Assembly (NCBI RefSeq): GCF_003435375.1
Contig: NZ_QWGL01000020.1
Span: forward strand, 1 to 60,878
DNA length: 60,878 nt
From: Clostridium sp. AM34-11AC
GTDB taxonomy: Bacteria > Bacillota > Clostridia > Lachnospirales > Lachnospiraceae
Reading direction: 5' to 3'
In this document: positions 8,669-17,129 of the stretch, one piece after another
Layout of the letters: the number at the start of each line of letters is the position of its first letter
Position numbering within the stretch: the stretch's first letter is position 1
Translations under genes and position numbers: made by a program
The notes under the pieces: generated by a model
What the model was told of the DNA's origin: nothing
Seen by the model: the letters and a program-made list of their open reading frames with translations, nothing else
The model's database searches: none

Positions 8669-9517
8669 ATGCAGGGAAAATTATATTTATGTGCAACGCC
8701 CATCGGGAATCTGGACGATATCACGCTGCGGGTGTTAAATACGTTGAAAGAGGTGGATCTGATCGCTGCGGAGGATACGCGGCACAGCATCAAGCTTTTA
8801 AACCATTTTGACATCAAGACACCGATGACCAGTTACCATGAGTTTAATAAGGTGGAAAAGGCGAGAGTTCTCGTTGAGAAGATGAAGGAAGGCACGAATA
8901 TCGCACTGATCACGGATGCCGGGACGCCGGGGATCTCGGATCCGGGCGAGGAGCTTGTAAAGCAGTGCTATGAGGCCGGAATCGAGCTGACTTCTCTTCC
9001 GGGACCGGCGGCATGCATCACGGCGCTCACAATCTCCGGAATGGCGACAAGACGGTTCGCGTTTGAGGCGTTTCTGCCGTCGGATAAGAAGGAAAAGCAG
9101 AGAATTCTGGAAGAATTAAAGTCAGAGACCCGGACGATCATCCTCTATGAGGCGCCGCACCGTCTGGTACGGACCTTGGAAGAGCTTCTTGAAGCGTTAG
9201 GAGACCGGAGGATCACGATCTGCCGGGAACTCACAAAGAAGTACGAGACGGCATTCCGGACCACATTTCAGGGGGCATTAGATCACTTTGAGACGGAGGA
9301 ACCGCGGGGCGAATGTGTCATCGTAATCGAGGGAAAGAGCCCGGAGGAGATCAAAAAAGAGAAGGAACAGACCTGGGATGCCATGTCGATCACGGAGCAC
9401 ATGGATGTTTACCTGTCACAGGGAATCGAGAAGAAAGAAGCGATGAAGCTTGTGGCGAAGGACCGCGGAATCGGGAAGCGGGATGTGTATCAGATGCTTT
9501 TGGATGAGCAGGAATAG
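8669..9517 (+). CDS. rsmI: 16S rRNA (cytidine1402-2'-O)-methyltransferase
   Basis: A 282-residue tetrapyrrole-methylase-fold enzyme that 2'-O-methylates C1402 in the ribosomal P site. Diagnostic motifs: LYLCATPIGNLDDITLR at the N terminus, AAEDTRHS near residue 35, TDAGTPGISDPGEELV, and LPGPAACITALTISG. The ATG at 8669 has AGGAGG 8 nt upstream. The 190-nt gap after the methylase gene shows no clear promoter. The gene closes the housekeeping block and is followed by a terminator. Confidence 0.95.
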   Translation: MQGKLYLCATPIGNLDDITLRVLNTLKEVDLIAAEDTRHSIKLLNHFDIKTPMTSYHEFNKVEKARVLVEKMKEGTNIALITDAGTPGISDPGEELVKQCYEAGIELTSLPGPAACITALTISGMATRRFAFEAFLPSDKKEKQRILEELKSETRTIILYEAPHRLVRTLEELLEALGDRRITICRELTKKYETAFRTTFQGALDHFETEEPRGECVIVIEGKSPEEIKKEKEQTWDAMSITEHMDVYLSQGIEKKEAMKLVAKDRGIGKRDVYQMLLDEQE

Positions 9518-9527
9518 AGAATTAGAG

Positions 9528-9584
9528 AAGAAGATGTGTCGCTGGTTATTGAGTGAGATGACTGGTGGTACGTCTTCTTTTTTG
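9528..9584 (+). terminator. Intrinsic terminator after rsmI
   Basis: aagaagatgt (9528-9537) pairs with acgtcttctt (9570-9579) with one wobble, followed by a T run. The loop is long, about 32 nt. Confidence 0.6.
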
Positions 9585-9653
9585 CGAAAAATTACAGACA
9601 AATGACCAAAAAATAACGAATATCTTAATAATATAGCAGAGAAAAAATAATAG

Positions 9654-9684
9654 TTGAAAAACAGGGGGGGGTAAATGATATAAT
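9654..9684 (+). promoter_or_regulatory. Promoter with G8 tract in the spacer
   Basis: TTGAAA (9654-9659) and an extended -10, TGA-TATAAT (TATAAT 9679-9684), are separated by 19 nt. The spacer contains eight consecutive G residues at 9664-9671. A 19-nt spacer is two longer than optimal, so loss of one or two G would be expected to strengthen the promoter. It drives the small membrane protein at 9732. Confidence 0.6.
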
Positions 9685-9731
9685 TCAAGTAGATGAAACG
9701 GAAACAATCAGCATAGCGGAGGGCGATCTAT

Positions 9732-10007
9732 ATGAAGAAAAAAATGTGGTTAACATTATGTAACTTAGGCGTTTCAGTAGTGTTTTTATTATCGTTATAT
9801 AGCTATACAAAGGGTATGAGAATGTTTTCGCTGGGATTAGCAATGGCACTTCTTATAGAAATAGGTATCAGAGGGTTTATTGAGCAGAAATTTTCGCAGG
9901 AGGGCGCTGAGGTAAATGGAAATAAGATTTATCATGTATCTGAAATATTAAGATATGCCTGCGCTATTATTTTGGCAATAGCAGTGTGGCGCAATGGGTT
10001 TAAATGA
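9732..10007 (+). CDS. Small membrane protein of unknown function
   Basis: A 91-residue protein with three likely transmembrane helices, near residues 5-24, 30-48 and 68-87. A short charged loop (EQKFSQEGAEVNGNKIYHVSE) separates the second and third. I do not recognise the family. A GGAGGG ribosome site precedes the ATG. The gene is monocistronic, with its own promoter containing a G tract and a strong downstream terminator. Its base composition is more AT-rich than that of its neighbours, which fits a recently acquired or fast-evolving gene. Confidence 0.65.
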   Translation: MKKKMWLTLCNLGVSVVFLLSLYSYTKGMRMFSLGLAMALLIEIGIRGFIEQKFSQEGAEVNGNKIYHVSEILRYACAIILAIAVWRNGFK

Positions 10008-10038
10008 CAGTGATTAAAATAATAGTTGTAATATATAA

Positions 10039-10093
10039 AATGCTTCTTTTTCCCAAAACAATAATGCAGTTGGGAAGAAGAAGCATTTTCTCA
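10039..10093 (+). terminator. Intrinsic terminator after the small membrane protein
   Basis: aaatgcttctttttccca pairs with tgggaagaagaagcattt around a loop of about 17 nt, and is followed by T-rich sequence. The long stem makes it a strong, possibly bidirectional terminator. Confidence 0.75.
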
Positions 10094-10175
10094 TATTTAT
10101 CTGTGGAGTTTTGTGTCGTTTCGGAGTATGATTTAAGAAAATGGTTCTTCTGAACGATAAAATCAGAGGTGTTTT

Positions 10176-11303
10176 ATGCTTAAGATTACGATTCTTCTCT
10201 TAGGGCTTTTCTGGTGCCTGGGACTTTGGATAGAGGGGCGGGAGGCGGCGAAAAGCCGCGCGACCCTGCGTCACGTGGTGCATGTAAACGGCACACGAGG
10301 GAAATCTACGGTCTGTCGGCTGATCGAGGCCGGATTGCGGGCAGGCGGATTGCGGGTATTCTGCAAAACTACAGGTACGGATCCGATGACGATAGATGTT
10401 TCCGGCAATGAAGAGCCTCTGCGCCGCAGAGGCAAAGCCAATATTAAAGAGCAGGTCGGCATTCTGCGCCGTGCTGCCGCCCAGAATGCGGAAGTTCTGG
10501 TGATCGAGTGCATGGCATTGCAGCCCGAATATCAAAGCTGTGCGCAGCATCGCATTTTGCAGGCCGATGTGGGCGTGATTACGAATGTGCGGCACGATCA
10601 TGCCGATGTGATGGGGGACAGCCTTCCGAAAATTGCGGATACGTTGAGCAACACGATTCCCAAGGGAGGAGTTTTATTTACGGCCGATGAGGCCATGGCA
10701 GACCGTCTCAAGAATCATGCGGAGGAGCTGGGCAGTCGCTTCGTTCTGGCACGTCCCACTGGGGATGAGCCGGATTTTGATTTTGCCGAAAATATTTCCC
10801 TGGCACTAGCTGTATGTGAAGATCTGGGCGTTTCGCGGGAAACAGCTCTTGCGGGCATGGCACATTATAAGCGCGACCCTTATGCGCTGGCACTATATAA
10901 GATGGGGCAGGGGATTTTTGTGAATGCCGTTTCGGTAAATGATTCTGATTCCACCTGCATCGTCTGGGAAGATCTGCAGAAAAAACTTGGAGAGAAGGCC
11001 GGAAAGCTTATTTTGATCGTATGCAACCGGGCTGATCGGGGAAGCCGCACCCGGGATATGCTGACTGTATGTGAGAGACTGGCTCCGGCCGAGGTCTGGC
11101 TGGCAGGTTCGCATAAAGACTATATGACTGCCAAACTGCACCGGTTCTTGCCTGATTGCGCCGTGCGCAGTTTTTCACAGGCTGACGATATGCCTCTAAA
11201 CGATACAGAACCAGGTACAGTGCTGTTTGCAGTCGGCAATTTGTATGGAGCGGGGCGCAAACTGATCGCCCGTGTCCGCGAGGAGGGAGAGCCTTATGTA
11301 TAA
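10176..11303 (+). CDS. pgsB: Poly-gamma-glutamate synthase PgsB/CapB
   Basis: A 375-residue Mur-ligase-like ATP-dependent amide ligase that polymerises glutamate through its gamma-carboxyl group. After one N-terminal membrane helix comes the P-loop VNGTRGKST near residues 38-46, then KTTGTDP, the Mur-ligase-type ECMALQPEYQ, and ITNVRHDHADVMG, all hallmarks of PgsB/CapB. Length is close to the usual 390-400 residues. AGAGGTG lies just upstream of the ATG. It is the first gene of a tightly packed set (pgsC overlaps its 3' end), consistent with a PgsB-PgsC membrane complex. Confidence 0.93.
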   Translation: MLKITILLLGLFWCLGLWIEGREAAKSRATLRHVVHVNGTRGKSTVCRLIEAGLRAGGLRVFCKTTGTDPMTIDVSGNEEPLRRRGKANIKEQVGILRRAAAQNAEVLVIECMALQPEYQSCAQHRILQADVGVITNVRHDHADVMGDSLPKIADTLSNTIPKGGVLFTADEAMADRLKNHAEELGSRFVLARPTGDEPDFDFAENISLALAVCEDLGVSRETALAGMAHYKRDPYALALYKMGQGIFVNAVSVNDSDSTCIVWEDLQKKLGEKAGKLILIVCNRADRGSRTRDMLTVCERLAPAEVWLAGSHKDYMTAKLHRFLPDCAVRSFSQADDMPLNDTEPGTVLFAVGNLYGAGRKLIARVREEGEPYV

Positions 11304-11721
11304 TCAAATCATTCTGTTAGGTGTAGTGGTGAGTATGATCTTTACCGAGATTACCGGGCTTTCGGCTGGACTTATCGTACCCGGTTATCTGGTTCTGGCG
11401 TTACATAGCCCCGGTCGTATTGTTACTACGCTGATTATGGCATCCGTGAGTGTGCTTTTATGCCGTCTGGCATCGCAATGGCTGATTTTATTTGGTCGAC
11501 GCCGGTTTGCCTTTCTGATCCTGCTGACCTTTGTGCTGAATTGTGTACTTTCCGCATGGAGACTGCTTCCCTTCAGTGTGATTGGCATTTTAATGCCAGG
11601 TATTCTGGCGCGGGAAATCGATAGACAGGGATTCTTCGATGCCTTTCTGGCAATTGCCGCCACTACGCTTTTTACGGCGCTGATCTTACTGCTTATCGGG
11701 CAAAAGCTGCCCGGCGTGTGA
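11296..11721 (+). CDS. pgsC: Poly-gamma-glutamate biosynthesis protein PgsC/CapC
   Basis: A 141-residue integral membrane protein of the PgsC/CapC family with about four hydrophobic helices. The family pattern EITGLSAGLIVPGYLVLAL lies near residues 16-34. It partners PgsB in polymer synthesis and export. The ATG at 11296 lies inside the last codons of pgsB and has GGAGGGA at 11282-11288; the frame from 11272 has no ribosome site. The pgsB-pgsC overlap indicates translational coupling. Confidence 0.92.
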   Translation: MYNQIILLGVVVSMIFTEITGLSAGLIVPGYLVLALHSPGRIVTTLIMASVSVLLCRLASQWLILFGRRRFAFLILLTFVLNCVLSAWRLLPFSVIGILMPGILAREIDRQGFFDAFLAIAATTLFTALILLLIGQKLPGV

Positions 11722-11737
11722 AAGGAGGCGTTTTCGC

Positions 11738-12811
11738 ATGAAAAGTTTGCAAAAACGCCGAAGCACGGCACTTATCCTGGCTGTGGTCTGGCTGGCCGTC
11801 GGCCTTGTCCTTACATTGGCGATGGGACAGACGAAAGCCACGGAAGACTATGAGATCAAACTTTTGGCTGCCCAGAAGCTGCAGGGCTGGATGGATGATA
11901 TCCGGGATTATAAGCTGGAAGCAGGACTTTCCCTCACTCCTTATGATACGCACAAGACCGGAATGATCGGCGATGAATATACGCCAATTACCACCAGCCT
12001 TGGCTCGGAGGAGGCGAAGCGGACCACGGCAAACCCGGACATGGCCGCACTGCTGGTGCAGATGCTCACCGAGGCCGGGGTAAAGTCCGGCGATACCATC
12101 GGTGCGGGCTTTTCGGGTTCCTTTCCAACGTTGAATCTGGCTGTGCTGGCCGCCGGTGAGGCGATGAATGTGAAGGTGATCTATATCGCTTCCATGGGAG
12201 CGAGCACCTTTGGGGCAAACCAGCCGCAGTTTACCTTCCCGGACATGGTCTGCCGCCTTTATCTTGACGGCAGGCTCCAGACACCTCCGGCTCTGATCAC
12301 ACCGGGCGGTGATTATGACTGTGGAGGTGAAATGTTTGAGGAGGAAAAAGGGGAGGCACTTGCCCGCATTGCGTCCTATGGCGTGGCAGATATCATGCAG
12401 GAGCGCGATTTCGCGGCAAACCTGAAGGCACGTGAGAACCTGTATGAGACGTTAGGTCCCATAAGCTGTTTTGTCGGTGTGGGCGGAAACATTACGACCA
12501 TCGGCCTGGAAGAGGACAAGATGAAGGCCGGTGTGATGGTTCCCTATACGGTTACCAGTGTGCGCAGTGATGACGGACTCTTGCAATATTATAATGCACA
12601 TGGTCTGCCGGTTCTGCATCTGTTAAACATCAAGCAGCTGGCTGCCCAGTACGGTTTGCCGTTTGATCCAGAGACAATCGTCCCGCCAGGACAGAGTGCC
12701 CTGTATTACCATACGGTATATCCACATTTTCCGGCTCTGTCCGGGATCCTTGGGGCTGTGTGCATATTAGTTTTTGCCTTTAAAAGGAGATCCATGAGTG
12801 ATGACAGGTAA
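11738..12811 (+). CDS. pgsW: Poly-gamma-glutamate system protein PgsW
   Basis: A 357-residue protein of the PgsW family (TIGR04332, 'poly-gamma-glutamate system protein'), found with CapB/CapC in lineages that lack PgsA/CapA. It has one N-terminal membrane helix (residues 10-30), a large extracytoplasmic domain, and a C-terminal helix (about 333-350) followed by a basic tail. The domain is rich in small residues (VGVGGNITTIGLEE; TIGAGFSGSFPTLNLAVLAA). Its molecular role is unknown. An AAAGGAGG ribosome site precedes the ATG. The next gene starts inside its last codons. Confidence 0.85.
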   Translation: MKSLQKRRSTALILAVVWLAVGLVLTLAMGQTKATEDYEIKLLAAQKLQGWMDDIRDYKLEAGLSLTPYDTHKTGMIGDEYTPITTSLGSEEAKRTTANPDMAALLVQMLTEAGVKSGDTIGAGFSGSFPTLNLAVLAAGEAMNVKVIYIASMGASTFGANQPQFTFPDMVCRLYLDGRLQTPPALITPGGDYDCGGEMFEEEKGEALARIASYGVADIMQERDFAANLKARENLYETLGPISCFVGVGGNITTIGLEEDKMKAGVMVPYTVTSVRSDDGLLQYYNAHGLPVLHLLNIKQLAAQYGLPFDPETIVPPGQSALYYHTVYPHFPALSGILGAVCILVFAFKRRSMSDDR

Positions 12812-14240
12812 TATCAAACTGGCGGGTTTCGAGATCCACAAAATAGACCGCAAAGAAATGATGATCGGTCTGGCGTTGATCGCGCTGAGTTTTTTAATGC
12901 CGGTTTTATTTACGGTACAGAACTTTCAGGTGCGGGAGTATATGCATCTTGCGTTGGAAAAGCAGGAGAAGACCGATCTGATGGTGGCTGCTTTACGCCT
13001 GGTGATGTTAAATGCCCTGCGCGCTGCTCCGCATTATATCGGAGCATATTATATTGCCGAGTCGGTGGAACTCTACCGGAGAGGGAAAAAAAGTTGGATA
13101 CCCAATGCATGCATGATTTTACTGATCCTGCCGCTTGTATATGAGGGCATTGGTCTGGTGCATGGTATTCGTTACGACTTTGGTTTGCCTGCTCTGCTTC
13201 TGGGTTCATCCGTGGTGCTGTTTCGGCGTCTGGATTATCAATATATATCATTAACCAAAAAGAACCTGATGCTGCTGATTTTTACTATAGCTTTTCAGTT
13301 CCTGGACATCATGCCGCTGATGAGCGGTCTGCCCGTGGGACGCGGTGAGACGAGTTCTGATATCAAGCTGTTTGCTGATGTTCTGGAGGCCAATTCTCTC
13401 TTAAATGCCATCGGTGCAGTGGGAATTTTAGTTGTAGCCCTGTTTGCAACGATTATTCTCCTGCAGCTGCGAGATGAGAATAATCTTCTGCGTCTGTCGG
13501 AGGAAAAAGAAAAAATGCAGACCGTGCAGAGCCGTGCCGCACTGCTGGAAATGAAAAACCGTACCTACCGGGAAATGAAATATCTGGTGCACGATTTAAA
13601 ATCGCCTCTGACCAGTACTCAGACTTTGGTGGGAATTTTAAAAATGCAATGTGAGGTTGACGGAAGAAACAGGGAAATCGAATATCTGAGCCGCATTGAA
13701 AGCCAGATGGATCGGATGAGCAGTATGATCTCGGAAATCTTATATGAAAACAGGCGCAGTCCCAGCGACACCAAGCACATTTTAGATATGGCACTTGCGC
13801 AGATATCGGTAGAGAATTACGCATCTAACGTGCATATTGACAATGAGGTACCGGAGCTTCAGGTAAGCGTAAACAGTATTTTGTTTACGCGCGTGTTAGT
13901 AAATCTGATCCACAATGCTGCACTGGCGGTTGAGAAGGGGCGGGAGCTTGCCATTTGGATCCATGTACGGGCCCGCCTGGTGGATGACTTGCCGTTTATC
14001 ACCTTTTCTGTTTCAGATAACGGCTGCGGTATGACTGAGCAGCAGCAGGCCACCATGTGGGAACAGGGAATTTCCGGCTTTGGCTCCAGCGGCCTGGGAC
14101 TTGCCTTTGTGAAACAGACCGTGGAAGCCATGGACGGCTCGGTGATATCGGAAAGCCAGCCGGGCAAGGGCACACGGTTCATCATATTTTTACCGGAGGT
14201 AGTAAACCATGGAACGAAAGATTACGATACTTTCCATTGA
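12801..14240 (+). CDS. Membrane sensor histidine kinase
   Basis: A 479-residue kinase. The N-terminal half has about six transmembrane helices (residues 20-225). A short coiled coil (230-260) is followed by a HisKA dimerisation box with YLVHDLKSPLTS (phospho-acceptor His near residue 264) and an ATPase domain with N box LVNLIHNAA, G1 DNGCGM and G2 GSSGLGLAFVKQ. Its 3' end overlaps the response-regulator gene by 32 nt and its start overlaps pgsW, so it belongs to the pgs operon and probably senses a signal tied to that system. The ATG at 12801 has AGGAGA 10 nt upstream; a GTG one codon earlier is equally possible. Confidence 0.9.
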   Translation: MTGNIKLAGFEIHKIDRKEMMIGLALIALSFLMPVLFTVQNFQVREYMHLALEKQEKTDLMVAALRLVMLNALRAAPHYIGAYYIAESVELYRRGKKSWIPNACMILLILPLVYEGIGLVHGIRYDFGLPALLLGSSVVLFRRLDYQYISLTKKNLMLLIFTIAFQFLDIMPLMSGLPVGRGETSSDIKLFADVLEANSLLNAIGAVGILVVALFATIILLQLRDENNLLRLSEEKEKMQTVQSRAALLEMKNRTYREMKYLVHDLKSPLTSTQTLVGILKMQCEVDGRNREIEYLSRIESQMDRMSSMISEILYENRRSPSDTKHILDMALAQISVENYASNVHIDNEVPELQVSVNSILFTRVLVNLIHNAALAVEKGRELAIWIHVRARLVDDLPFITFSVSDNGCGMTEQQQATMWEQGISGFGSSGLGLAFVKQTVEAMDGSVISESQPGKGTRFIIFLPEVVNHGTKDYDTFH

Positions 14241-14832
14241 CGATGAAGAAAATATTCGCTTTGCCTTAGGCGAGCTGTTTCATTTTCAGGGCTGGGAGGC
14301 CTGCAGTGCCCCAAATGTAAAAAAAGGCCTGGAGCAGTTTCGTTTACACAAACCTGACATTGTATTAATCGATTATCACATGCCCGGCATTAACGGCGTG
14401 GAAGGAGTGCAGATGTTGCGTGCACTTTCACATACTGTGCCAATTATCGTGTTTACAATTGATGAAAGTCAGGAGGTGGCTGACCAGTTTCTTCAGGCGG
14501 GTGCCAGTGATTTTGCCTTGAAGCCCATCAAGGCTCCAGATATTATCAGCCGCATCAAGCTGCATTTACGCCTTTTAGAACGAGAGCATCAAAAACAGGC
14601 ACCTTTGGACAAAGGCTTAAGCGAGGCCACGATGCAGCTGGTGCTGGATTCATTAAAAGAAGGTGAGGATTACATGACAGTAAATGAGGTGGCTCGCAGC
14701 AGCGGTCTTGCCTATCAGACGGTATACCGTTACCTGCAGTATCTGATTCAGAATAAGAAAGTGGAAATGGTGAGCATTTACGGCAAAGTCGGCCGCCCGC
14801 GCCAGTTATTCCGCTGGGTTGAAAATATGTAA
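14209..14832 (+). CDS. Response regulator with C-terminal helix-turn-helix
   Basis: A 207-residue regulator. The receiver domain (residues 1-125) has the acidic pair DDEE near residue 12, phospho-acceptor Asp in LIDYHMPG near 55, Thr in VFTIDE, and Lys in ALKPIKAPD. The C-terminal domain (130-207) contains a helix-turn-helix (MTVNEVARSSGLAYQTVYRYL) and a basic tail (GKVGRPRQLFRW), as in the CitB/DcuR type. It pairs with the overlapping kinase gene. The likely target is the promoter of the gamma-glutamyltransferase operon just downstream, or the pgs genes themselves; this is inference from position. Confidence 0.9.
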   Translation: MERKITILSIDDEENIRFALGELFHFQGWEACSAPNVKKGLEQFRLHKPDIVLIDYHMPGINGVEGVQMLRALSHTVPIIVFTIDESQEVADQFLQAGASDFALKPIKAPDIISRIKLHLRLLEREHQKQAPLDKGLSEATMQLVLDSLKEGEDYMTVNEVARSSGLAYQTVYRYLQYLIQNKKVEMVSIYGKVGRPRQLFRWVENM

Positions 14833-14850
14833 GCGATCTATAATGAAACG

Positions 14851-14896
14851 AAAAAAGTTTTACCTTGAGAAAACGAGGCAAAACTTTTTTTTGTTT
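14851..14896 (+). terminator. Intrinsic terminator after the two-component genes
   Basis: The stem aaaaaagttttacct / aggcaaaactttttt has one mismatch and is followed by a T run. It separates the pgsBCW-kinase-regulator unit from the gamma-glutamyltransferase unit, so these are two transcription units. Confidence 0.75.
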
Positions 14897-14962
14897 AATA
14901 TGAAACTCGATTTAATTGATCAAAGGACATTATTACATTTTTGAGAAAAATATGAGAAAAAA

Positions 14963-14991
14963 TAGACTTGAATAGAGCAATTTTGTATAAT
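14963..14991 (+). promoter_or_regulatory. Promoter of the ggt operon
   Basis: TAGACT (14963-14968) and a perfect TATAAT (14986-14991) are separated by 17 nt. The -35 matches consensus at four of six positions, so the promoter may need the adjacent two-component regulator. Transcription would start near 14998 and give a long leader. Confidence 0.55.
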
Positions 14992-15122
14992 TTACACAGT
15001 TCCTACAGAACTTCGACACAGTTTCTACATAAATATTACTCTTATCCTGGGGATCAGCTTTCCCCCCGACTTGAGATGTGATGGTAAAGCTTTCGCTTAC
15101 TAATAAAAGACACCACAAAACA

Positions 15123-15154
15123 GAGAGGAGTTGCCGATGGGCGGCGAACCTCTC
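15123..15154 (+). promoter_or_regulatory. Leader hairpin next to the ggt ribosome site
   Basis: gagagg (15123-15128) pairs with cctctc (15149-15154). Inside it ttgccg pairs with cggcga around an ATGGG loop. The hairpin ends 5 nt before the AAGGAGG of ggt and has no T run, so any role would be in translation or mRNA stability. Confidence 0.4.
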
Positions 15155-15173
15155 AAACAAAAGGAGGATGACA

Positions 15174-17036
15174 ATGAAAAGATCAAATCGTCTGGTTGCA
15201 AGATCTGCAGTTGCACTCAGTCTGGCAGCTTCATTGACTGCCTGCGGAACTGCTTCCTCAACGACAACGACAGCGGCGAGCAGTGAGGCTGCTACCGAGA
15301 CAGCTTCCGAAACAGAAGCTGCTTCTACGACCGAAACCGTTGGTGAGGATGTCTGGCTGCCTTACAACGAAAACCTCGAGAAGAAGCGTGATGACCGTGA
15401 CGCTACCGGTAAAAACGGCGCGGTTGCTTCCTGTAACTGGTACGCCAGCAAGGCAGGTCTGGAAATTCTGAAGGAAGGCGGAAACGCCTTTGACGCAGCG
15501 GCTGCTGTAGCCTACACTCTGGGCGTGGCTGAGCCGTACTTCTCCGGCCTGGGCGGCGGCGGATTTATGACTATTTATAGTGCCAAAGATGACAAGGTGA
15601 GTGTCCTTGATTTCCGTGAGACTGCTCCTGCCGCTGCTAATGCACAGATGTGGTTGGATGAAAACGGAAAGATGGAGCAGTTCAGTCTGGACGGCGTGAA
15701 TAATCTGGGTGACAAGAGCGTGATCGGCGGTCTGTCGGTAGCTGTACCTGGAGAAGTTGCTGGTTTTGAGTATCTTCTTGATAACTACGGTTCTGATGCC
15801 GTAAGCCGTCAGCAGATCTTCCAGCCTGCTATCGACACAGCCAACAACGGCTATGTAGTGGGAGTTACCTTTAAGGAAGAGCTGGACAGCGAGTATACCG
15901 GTATTGCCGCAAACGAGACTTTAAGCAATATCTACCTGGATGAGAGCGGACTGCCGTATGAGGTTGGTGATGTGATCAAAAACCCGGATCTGGCAAAGAC
16001 CCTGCAGCTGATCGCTGATGGCGGTAAAGATGCTTTCTATACCGGCGATATGGCACAGGCTATGGTGGATGCTGTTGCGGCTTGGGGCGGCAACATGACC
16101 ATGGAGGACCTTGCAAATTATGAAGTAAAGGTTCGTGAGCCTGTCGTTGGTCACTATAAAGATTACACCATCTACTCTTTACCACCGGCATCCTCCGGCG
16201 GTACACACCTGGTTGAGATCCTGAACATTCTCGAGAACTACGACGATATGGACAAGATTGGTGTAAACAGCGCTGAGTATGTACATCGTTTCTCTGAGGC
16301 TTTCAAGATTGCCTTCGCAGACCGCGCGCAGTATATGGCAGATACTGACTTTGCTGATGTTCCGTTAGCTCAGCTGACAAGCAAAGACTATGCTGCAGAG
16401 CGTTATAGCGAGATCACTGATAAGAGCGGCAGCTATGTGGCTGTAGAGCCGGAAGAGTTAGAGCATTATGCAACTACAAGCTTTTCCGTTGTTGACCAGT
16501 GGGGCAACATGGTAGCCTGCACAAAGACTATCAACTACGGCTTTGGTTCCAAGGTTGGTGTTCCTGGCTATGGATTTATTATGAACGACGAGATGGATGA
16601 TTTCTCAGCTGATCCTGAGAGCGTAAACTGCGCAGAAGGCGGAAAACGTCCGTTATCCAGCATGAGCCCGTCTATCGTTTTATATCCGGATGGATCTCCG
16701 TACATGACAATCGGAAGCCCGGGAGCTACCCGTATTTTCCCGACGATCGCTCAGGTTATTGAGCGCATGATTGACTACAATATGGATATTCAGGACGCGA
16801 TCGATTGTGCACGTATCTACGACAACGCATCTGAAAATATCTGCTATGAGTCCGGCGGTGTGAACCCGATCACTCCTGAGGTTGCTAAAGAACTGCAGGA
16901 TCGCGGACATGAAGTTACCGATAAGGGAGAATGGCAGCTGTTCTTTGGCGGCGTACAGGGAATCTCGATCGGTAAGGACGGAACCCTGCGCGGTGGTGCG
17001 GATCCTCGCCGTGACGGTAAGGCTCTGGCATATTAA
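15174..17036 (+). CDS. ggt: Gamma-glutamyltransferase, lipoprotein-anchored
   Basis: A 620-residue gamma-glutamyltranspeptidase (N-terminal nucleophile hydrolase) that cleaves or transfers gamma-glutamyl groups. The signal peptide ends in lipobox LTAC (Cys about residue 22), followed by a Thr/Ala/Ser/Glu-rich linker, so the enzyme is tethered outside the membrane. Family motifs: NAVASCNWYAS, NAFDAAAAVAYTLGVAEP, SGLGGGGF, the autoprocessing site ATTSFSVVD with predicted catalytic Thr434, RPLSSMSPSIV and GSPGATRI. CapD, the enzyme that trims and anchors gamma-PGA capsules, belongs to this family, so in this context a polymer-processing role is likely; glutathione use is the alternative. The ATG at 15174 has AAGGAGG 6 nt upstream; the longer frame from 15078 reads through the leader hairpin. 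Confidence 0.93.
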   Translation: MKRSNRLVARSAVALSLAASLTACGTASSTTTTAASSEAATETASETEAASTTETVGEDVWLPYNENLEKKRDDRDATGKNGAVASCNWYASKAGLEILKEGGNAFDAAAAVAYTLGVAEPYFSGLGGGGFMTIYSAKDDKVSVLDFRETAPAAANAQMWLDENGKMEQFSLDGVNNLGDKSVIGGLSVAVPGEVAGFEYLLDNYGSDAVSRQQIFQPAIDTANNGYVVGVTFKEELDSEYTGIAANETLSNIYLDESGLPYEVGDVIKNPDLAKTLQLIADGGKDAFYTGDMAQAMVDAVAAWGGNMTMEDLANYEVKVREPVVGHYKDYTIYSLPPASSGGTHLVEILNILENYDDMDKIGVNSAEYVHRFSEAFKIAFADRAQYMADTDFADVPLAQLTSKDYAAERYSEITDKSGSYVAVEPEELEHYATTSFSVVDQWGNMVACTKTINYGFGSKVGVPGYGFIMNDEMDDFSADPESVNCAEGGKRPLSSMSPSIVLYPDGSPYMTIGSPGATRIFPTIAQVIERMIDYNMDIQDAIDCARIYDNASENICYESGGVNPITPEVAKELQDRGHEVTDKGEWQLFFGGVQGISIGKDGTLRGGADPRRDGKALAY

Positions 17037-17129
17037 TTTTCATTTCCAGTAATACATGAACTATCAATGCTGCCTGCTTCCCGATAACGGGGCGGACAGC
17101 TGTAAAATAAGAAAAGGAGATATACGATT

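Larger units (their letters stand above)
14833..15173 (+). other. Leader and promoter region of the ggt operon
   Basis: A 341-nt gene-free stretch. After the terminator it holds a sigma-A-type promoter, then about 175 nt of untranslated leader with the small inverted repeat gttcctacagaac near 14999-15011 and a stable hairpin at 15123-15154 directly before the ribosome site. The region between is AT-rich and offers room for response-regulator binding. Confidence 0.5.
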
